Of a stretch of 64,000 nt of DNA, positions 60,104 to 64,000 are shown piece after piece. Position 1 is the first letter of the stretch, and every line of letters begins with the position of its first letter. Origin of the DNA: Streptomyces alboniger (lineage in GTDB: Bacteria; Actinomycetota; Actinomycetes; Streptomycetales; Streptomycetaceae); the NCBI RefSeq assembly GCF_008704395.1, contig NZ_CP023695.1, positions 4,278,001 through 4,342,000 of the forward strand, written 5' to 3'. The notes below the pieces were generated by a model that did not search any database, was not told the DNA's origin, and worked only from the letters and a program-made list of their open reading frames with translations. The position numbers and the translations under genes are program-made.

Positions 60104-61684
60104 GTGATGGACATCAGCCGTCGCAACCGTCGCAGCCGCAGCCGTCACCTCCCCTTCCGCACGTGCGGCACGCTGCTCGTGACCGCGGGGCTGCTCATCT
60201 CCGGCTGTTCGTCGGGGAGTTCGAGGGCGGACGCCTCCATGGTCGCGCTGCCCAGCTCGACACCGGCGGACCTGGCCCCGTACTACGACCAGAAGCTCCG
60301 CTGGCGCGAGTGCGGGGTCGCCGGTTTCGAGTGCGCCACGATGAAGGTCCCGCTCGACTACGACAAGCCCGCGGCGGGCGACATCAAGTTGGCGGTGGCC
60401 CGAAAGAAGGCCACCGAGCGGCGGGCGCGGCTCGGTTCGCTCCTGGTCAACCCGGGCGGCCCCGGCGGCTCGGCGATCGGCTACCTCCAGTCGTACGCGG
60501 CGCTCGGCTATCCCGAGGAGGTCCGCGCCCGCTACGACATGGTCGCCGTCGACCCGCGCGGGGTGGCCCGCAGCGAGCCCGTCACCTGCCTCGACGGCAA
60601 GAGCATGGACGCGTACACGCAGACCGACATGACCCCCGACGACCAGCGCGAGACCGATGAGCTGCGCACTTCCTTCGAGGAGTTCGCGGACGGCTGCGAG
60701 GAGCGGTCGGCGAAGATCCTGCCGCATGTATCCACCGTCGAGGCGGCGCGCGACATGGACGTCCTCAGGGCGGCGCTGGGCGACGAGCGGCTGTCGTACG
60801 TCGGTGCCTCGTACGGGACGTTCCTCGGCGCGACGTACGCCGGTCTCTTCCCGAAGCGCGTGGGCCGTCTCGTCCTGGACGGCGCGATGGACCCCTCCCT
60901 GCCCGCACGCCGTATGAACCGCGACCAGACCGCCGGCTTCGAGACGGCGTTCCAGTCGTTCGCGAAGGACTGCGTGGCGCTCGGCGCGGAGTGCCCGCTC
61001 GGCTCAGGGAGCCCCGACGAGGCGGGCAAGCGCCTCAAGGCCTTCTTCGACGAGGTGGACCGGATGCCTCTGCCCGCCGACGACTCCTCGGGCCGCAAAC
61101 TCGGCGAGGCCCTCGCCACGACGGGCGTGATCGCCGCGATGTACGACGAGGGCGCCTGGCCGCAGCTGCGTGACGCGCTCGGTTCGGCGATCAAGAACAA
61201 GGACGGGGCGGCACTGCTGGCCCTCTCCGACAGCTACTACGAGCGTGACGGCGACGGCACCTACGCGAACCTCATGTTCGCCAACGCCGCCGTGAACTGC
61301 CTGGACCTGCCGCCCGCCTTCACCACCCCGGACCAGGTCAAGAAGGCCCTCCCGGACTTCGAGAAGGCCTCCCCCGTCTTCGGCGAGGGCCTCGCCTGGG
61401 CCTCCCTGAACTGCGCGTACTGGCCGGTCAAGGCCACGGGCGAGCCGCACCGCATCGAGGCGAAGGGCGCGGCGCCCATCGTGGTCGCCGGCACGACCCG
61501 CGACCCCGCCACGCCCTACCACTGGGCCCAGGCCCTGGCCTCCCAGCTCTCCTCGGGCCGCCTCCTCACGTACGAGGGCGACGGCCACACGGCGTACGGC
61601 CGGGGCAGCGAGTGCATCGACTCGACGATCAACGCGTACCTCCTGGAGGGCAAGGTCCCGGCGGCGGGAAAGCGCTGTTCGTAG
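60104..61684 (+). CDS. TAP-like alpha/beta hydrolase lipoprotein (tripeptidyl aminopeptidase type)
   Basis: The 526-aa protein has a basic N-terminus, then the signal LLVTAGLLISGCSSG, whose ISGC lipobox predicts a lipid-anchored exported protein. The catalytic serine is in YVGASYGTFLGATYAG, the aspartate in VVAGTTRDPATPYHWAQ and the histidine in YEGDGHTAYG. The C-terminal TAP-like domain and the NPGGPGGSAIGYLQSYAA motif fit Streptomyces tripeptidyl aminopeptidases and SlpD/SlpE. It should release tripeptides or dipeptides from extracellular proteins. Start GTG 60104 or ATG 60107. It follows holB and precedes tRNA-Thr. Confidence 0.9.
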   Translation: MMDISRRNRRSRSRHLPFRTCGTLLVTAGLLISGCSSGSSRADASMVALPSSTPADLAPYYDQKLRWRECGVAGFECATMKVPLDYDKPAAGDIKLAVARKKATERRARLGSLLVNPGGPGGSAIGYLQSYAALGYPEEVRARYDMVAVDPRGVARSEPVTCLDGKSMDAYTQTDMTPDDQRETDELRTSFEEFADGCEERSAKILPHVSTVEAARDMDVLRAALGDERLSYVGASYGTFLGATYAGLFPKRVGRLVLDGAMDPSLPARRMNRDQTAGFETAFQSFAKDCVALGAECPLGSGSPDEAGKRLKAFFDEVDRMPLPADDSSGRKLGEALATTGVIAAMYDEGAWPQLRDALGSAIKNKDGAALLALSDSYYERDGDGTYANLMFANAAVNCLDLPPAFTTPDQVKKALPDFEKASPVFGEGLAWASLNCAYWPVKATGEPHRIEAKGAAPIVVAGTTRDPATPYHWAQALASQLSSGRLLTYEGDGHTAYGRGSECIDSTINAYLLEGKVPAAGKRCS

Positions 61685-61779
61685 GGCGGGAGGGCCGCTC
61701 CGGGAGGGGTGTGCGGAGCACCCCCGGAAACTGTGTAGACTTGGCCGCGTTGCTGATCGCACGATGGTGCGGACGGCGC

Positions 61780-61853
61780 GCCGCCTTAGCTCAGATGGCC
61801 AGAGCAACGCACTCGTAATGCGTAGGTCTCGGGTTCGAATCCCGAAGGCGGCT
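61780..61853 (+). tRNA. tRNA-Thr (anticodon CGT)
   Basis: The 74-nt cloverleaf has acceptor GCCGCCT (61780-61786) pairing with AGGCGGC (61846-61852) and discriminator T at 61853. The anticodon loop CTCGTAA gives CGT. The T-arm has GGTTCGAATCC. No CCA is encoded. Confidence 0.95.
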
Positions 61854-61860
61854 CGGATTA

Positions 61861-61896
61861 ACCCCAGGACTCACTCGCCGTGACCTGGGGTTTTTT
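61861..61896 (+). terminator. Terminator after tRNA-Thr
   Basis: ACCCCAGG (61861-61868) pairs with CCTGGGGT (61884-61891) and a run of six T follows. It ends the tRNA transcript 8 bp from the gene; on the other strand it lies 55 bp past the Ser/Thr kinase gene and may also stop that transcript. Confidence 0.88.
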
Positions 61897-61950
61897 CATG
61901 CCCGGACGCGGCGGGGGCGGACGCGGTGATCTTCGCGGTGAAGTGGCTGG

Positions 61951-63810
61951 TTACCTGTTCCACTTCTGGGATGCCTTGCCCGACTGGCATGTCGAGGCTG
62001 AGATGCCGCCTCCGAAGGCCAGGTCCAGGCAGCCGCCGTTCGATGTGCTCTTCAGGGTGCCGTTCGGGCCCCAGCGCCAGAGGCGGGCCGTGCCCTGGGT
62101 GCAGTCGCCTACGAAGACCGCCTGGCCGAGCATGTTGGCCACCAGGCAGGAGCCGGACTGTTTGTTGACGACCTTGATGCTGTTGTTCTCCGCGCTCACG
62201 GTGGACCACGAGGCGCTCGGGTCGCCGCAGGAGCCGTCGTCCGCGGAGCCGTATACCTGGATCAGGCAGGAGCCGTTGTCCGCGTTCTTCATGCGGTACG
62301 GGCCCGATGAGGGTTTCGTGTCCGTGGGGGAGTCGGGCTTGTCGTTGTGGTCGTCGTTGTTGTTGTCGGTGTCGCCGTCGCCCTCGCCGTTGGATGAGTC
62401 TTGGGGCGAGTCCTTCGAGCCCTCGGAGCCCTTGTTGCCGCCGTTGCTCTTTCCCGGTGGGTTCTTCGCGTCGGCGGGGGTGTCCTCGTCTGAGGCGTCG
62501 TCGGACTTCCCCTTGTCCGGTGATGCGTTCTTCTTGTCCTTCGGGTTCTTTCCGTTCTTGGCGGCGTCCGAGGGGTCGTTCGTCGTCGAGGGGCCGGAGG
62601 GCGGTGTTGTGGCGGTGGCCGAAGGGGGTGCGCCTGCCGCGCTGTCCGGGCTTGTGATGTAGGGGAGGTTCTGGAGCGCCAGTGTGGTGCCGGTGGCGAT
62701 CACTACGACGGGGAGTACCGCCATCAGGACGCGAGTGCGGCGGCGGCGCTCGGGGGCGTGGGAGGCGGAGTGAGAGGCGGAGGTCGAGCCTGCGTTCGGG
62801 TTGGTTTCCGGTGGGGGTGGGGTGAGGGGGATGGGTGGGGCGGGGAGGAGGGTGGGGGGTCTTGTCGCGAACGCCGCTCGGCCCGCCAGGCGGTCCGTGA
62901 CGGGGGTCGGCCAGGCGGGCGGGGTCGAAGGGCCCTGTCGTGCGGCCAGGTCGAGGAGTTCGGGGGCGGTCGGGCGGCCCTCGGGGTCCTTGTCCAGGCA
63001 GGTGGCGATGATCTCCGCCAGGCCTGGGTCCAGCGCGCGCAGCGGGTCCAGGTCGGGGGTGTCGTGGACGATGCGGTAGAGCGGGCTGCCCTCGGCGGCG
63101 TCCTTGAACGGCCATCGGCCGCTCGCCGCGTACGCGACCAGCAGGCCCAGCGTGAACATGTCCGATGCGCTGCTCAACCGCCGCTTCCCCGAAGCCTGTT
63201 CGGGCGACATGTACGCGGGCGTGCCGACGATCAGGCCCGTCTGGGTCAGCTGGCTCTGCTCGGCGGCGCGGGCGATGCCGAAGTCGATGAGGGTGACGCC
63301 GTCGAGGGTCAGCATGACGTTCGACGGTTTGAGGTCCCGGTGCACCATGCCGAGGGCGTGGACCGGTTCGAGGCCCTTCGCCACGCCCCGCAGCAGGCGC
63401 CACAGGGCGTCGGCCGGCAGCGGCCCACCGTGCGGCTCGACCGCTTCCGCCAAGGTGATGCCGGGTACGTACGCGGTGGCGAACCACGGAGGTTCGGCGG
63501 TGCGGTCGCTCGCCAGCAGCGGGGCGGTGGCCTCGGCCGGCAGGCGCGCGAGGTTGTCCATCTCCTGCCCGAAGCGGCGTACGAACCCCTCGTCCTCGGC
63601 GACGACGGACGCCAGCATCTGCTTGACGGCCGCGTACCGCCCCTCGACGACGCCGAGGTACACCCGCCCCATGCCGCCCGTCCCGAGACGGCCCACCAGG
63701 GGGATCGTGCCGATCTGCCGCGGGTCCCGTTCGCGCAGAGGCTCGGCGCCGCTGCCCGTGAGGTCGAACCCGTCCTGCGTGCCTGCCCCGTCCACCGTCT
63801 CCCCGTTCAC
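61951..63810 (-). CDS. Membrane Ser/Thr protein kinase with extracellular ricin-like domain
   Basis: The 619-aa protein has an N-terminal eukaryotic-type kinase domain: [20 protein letters not shown] with the ATP-binding lysine in AAVKQM, catalytic [25 protein letters not shown], and [13 protein letters not shown]. After a Pro-rich linker there is a single membrane helix ([19 protein letters not shown]), then a Ser/Asp/Gly/Lys-rich linker and a beta-trefoil segment with repeated CLI-Q/C-L and W motifs ([48 protein letters not shown]). The last part likely binds carbohydrate. The kinase is cytoplasmic and the ricin-like part lies outside the cell, so it may be a sugar-sensing receptor kinase. 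Substrates are unknown. Start ATG 63810. Confidence 0.87.
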   Translation of the reverse strand: MNGETVDGAGTQDGFDLTGSGAEPLRERDPRQIGTIPLVGRLGTGGMGRVYLGVVEGRYAAVKQMLASVVAEDEGFVRRFGQEMDNLARLPAEATAPLLASDRTAEPPWFATAYVPGITLAEAVEPHGGPLPADALWRLLRGVAKGLEPVHALGMVHRDLKPSNVMLTLDGVTLIDFGIARAAEQSQLTQTGLIVGTPAYMSPEQASGKRRLSSASDMFTLGLLVAYAASGRWPFKDAAEGSPLYRIVHDTPDLDPLRALDPGLAEIIATCLDKDPEGRPTAPELLDLAARQGPSTPPAWPTPVTDRLAGRAAFATRPPTLLPAPPIPLTPPPPETNPNAGSTSASHSASHAPERRRRTRVLMAVLPVVVIATGTTLALQNLPYITSPDSAAGAPPSATATTPPSGPSTTNDPSDAAKNGKNPKDKKNASPDKGKSDDASDEDTPADAKNPPGKSNGGNKGSEGSKDSPQDSSNGEGDGDTDNNNDDHNDKPDSPTDTKPSSGPYRMKNADNGSCLIQVYGSADDGSCGDPSASWSTVSAENNSIKVVNKQSGSCLVANMLGQAVFVGDCTQGTARLWRWGPNGTLKSTSNGGCLDLAFGGGISASTCQSGKASQKWNR

Positions 63811-64000
63811 CGGTCTCCCCGTTCACCGGTCTCCCGGCCGGGCCCGTGCCGCTCCCGTGCGCACCCCCGTCCGCACGGACGGACACCGGCCCCGGCCGGG
63901 CCGGACATCAGTTTGAACCATCGATCCTCTCGGGTGGAAGATCTTTCTAGAAAAGTGTTCCACTTTGGTGGGAAGTGGGCATGCGGGCCCGCGAGTTGGC

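Overview
This window is a high-GC chromosome segment from an actinomycete, almost certainly a Streptomyces. The evidence is codon use with mostly G or C in the third position, a lysine-tailed TopA, BldG with ApgA, a WblA-type WhiB protein, an MFS-thymidylate kinase fusion, and a gene order that matches from memory the S. coelicolor region around SCO3540-SCO3580. All identifications come from reading motifs and gene order; nothing was searched.

Layout. (1) 1-9290 is an accessory region with more A/T in third codon positions than the rest. It holds a 4-bp-overlapping pair of a DUF4276/TOPRIM-like protein and an OLD/SMC-type AAA ATPase, a broken UvrD-type helicase, a ParB-like protein with a small partner, a YdcF (DUF218) remnant, and three proteins I cannot identify. 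It stops at the 3' end of a tRNA-Pro(CGG), the classic integration site of actinomycete mobile elements, but no integrase is visible. (2) 9291-29900 is core: Pr6Pr membrane protein, metallophosphoesterase, YqeY, a bifunctional PBP, wblA, two ArsA ATPases, DUF4177, RidA, NUDIX, MBL hydrolase, crp, nth, CoA-pyrophosphatase NUDIX, a MarP-type protease, an EphE-like hydrolase, a holin-like protein, nhaA and acs. (3) 30005-36260 holds a SulP transporter-carbonic anhydrase fusion, a deacetylase-like lipoprotein, and a divergent pair of a CooC-type ATPase and a degenerate Fic protein. (4) 36262-42632 holds a HAD phosphatase, a 6C small RNA, and a seven-gene Tad/Flp pilus-type operon. (5) 42818-61684 holds an MrfA-like helicase, bldG-apgA, the membrane pyrophosphatase hppA, a lipoprotein, a methyltransferase, topA, the MFS-dTMP kinase fusion, holB and a TAP-like peptidase. 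(6) The right end has a tRNA-Thr(CGT) and a Ser/Thr kinase with a predicted extracellular ricin-like domain.

From memory, the order metallophosphoesterase - PBP - WhiB - ArsA/ArsA - RidA - MBL - Crp - Nth - NUDIX - MarP - EphE - Acs - HAD - 6C RNA - Ssd - TadA/B/C - pilins - helicase - TopA - HolB also runs through M. tuberculosis Rv3683 down to Rv3644c. The core is therefore an old actinobacterial block with lineage-specific insertions (nhaA, SulP-CA, CooC/Fic, bldG-apgA, hppA).

The less ordinary observations are the ATPase/TOPRIM pair and ParB-like operon at the left; matching hairpins flanking an unknown gene pair; two short upstream ORFs that copy the N-terminus of the gene they overlap (acs and holB); a recurring habit of short tandem duplications across stop codons; and the 6C RNA with two C-rich loops.
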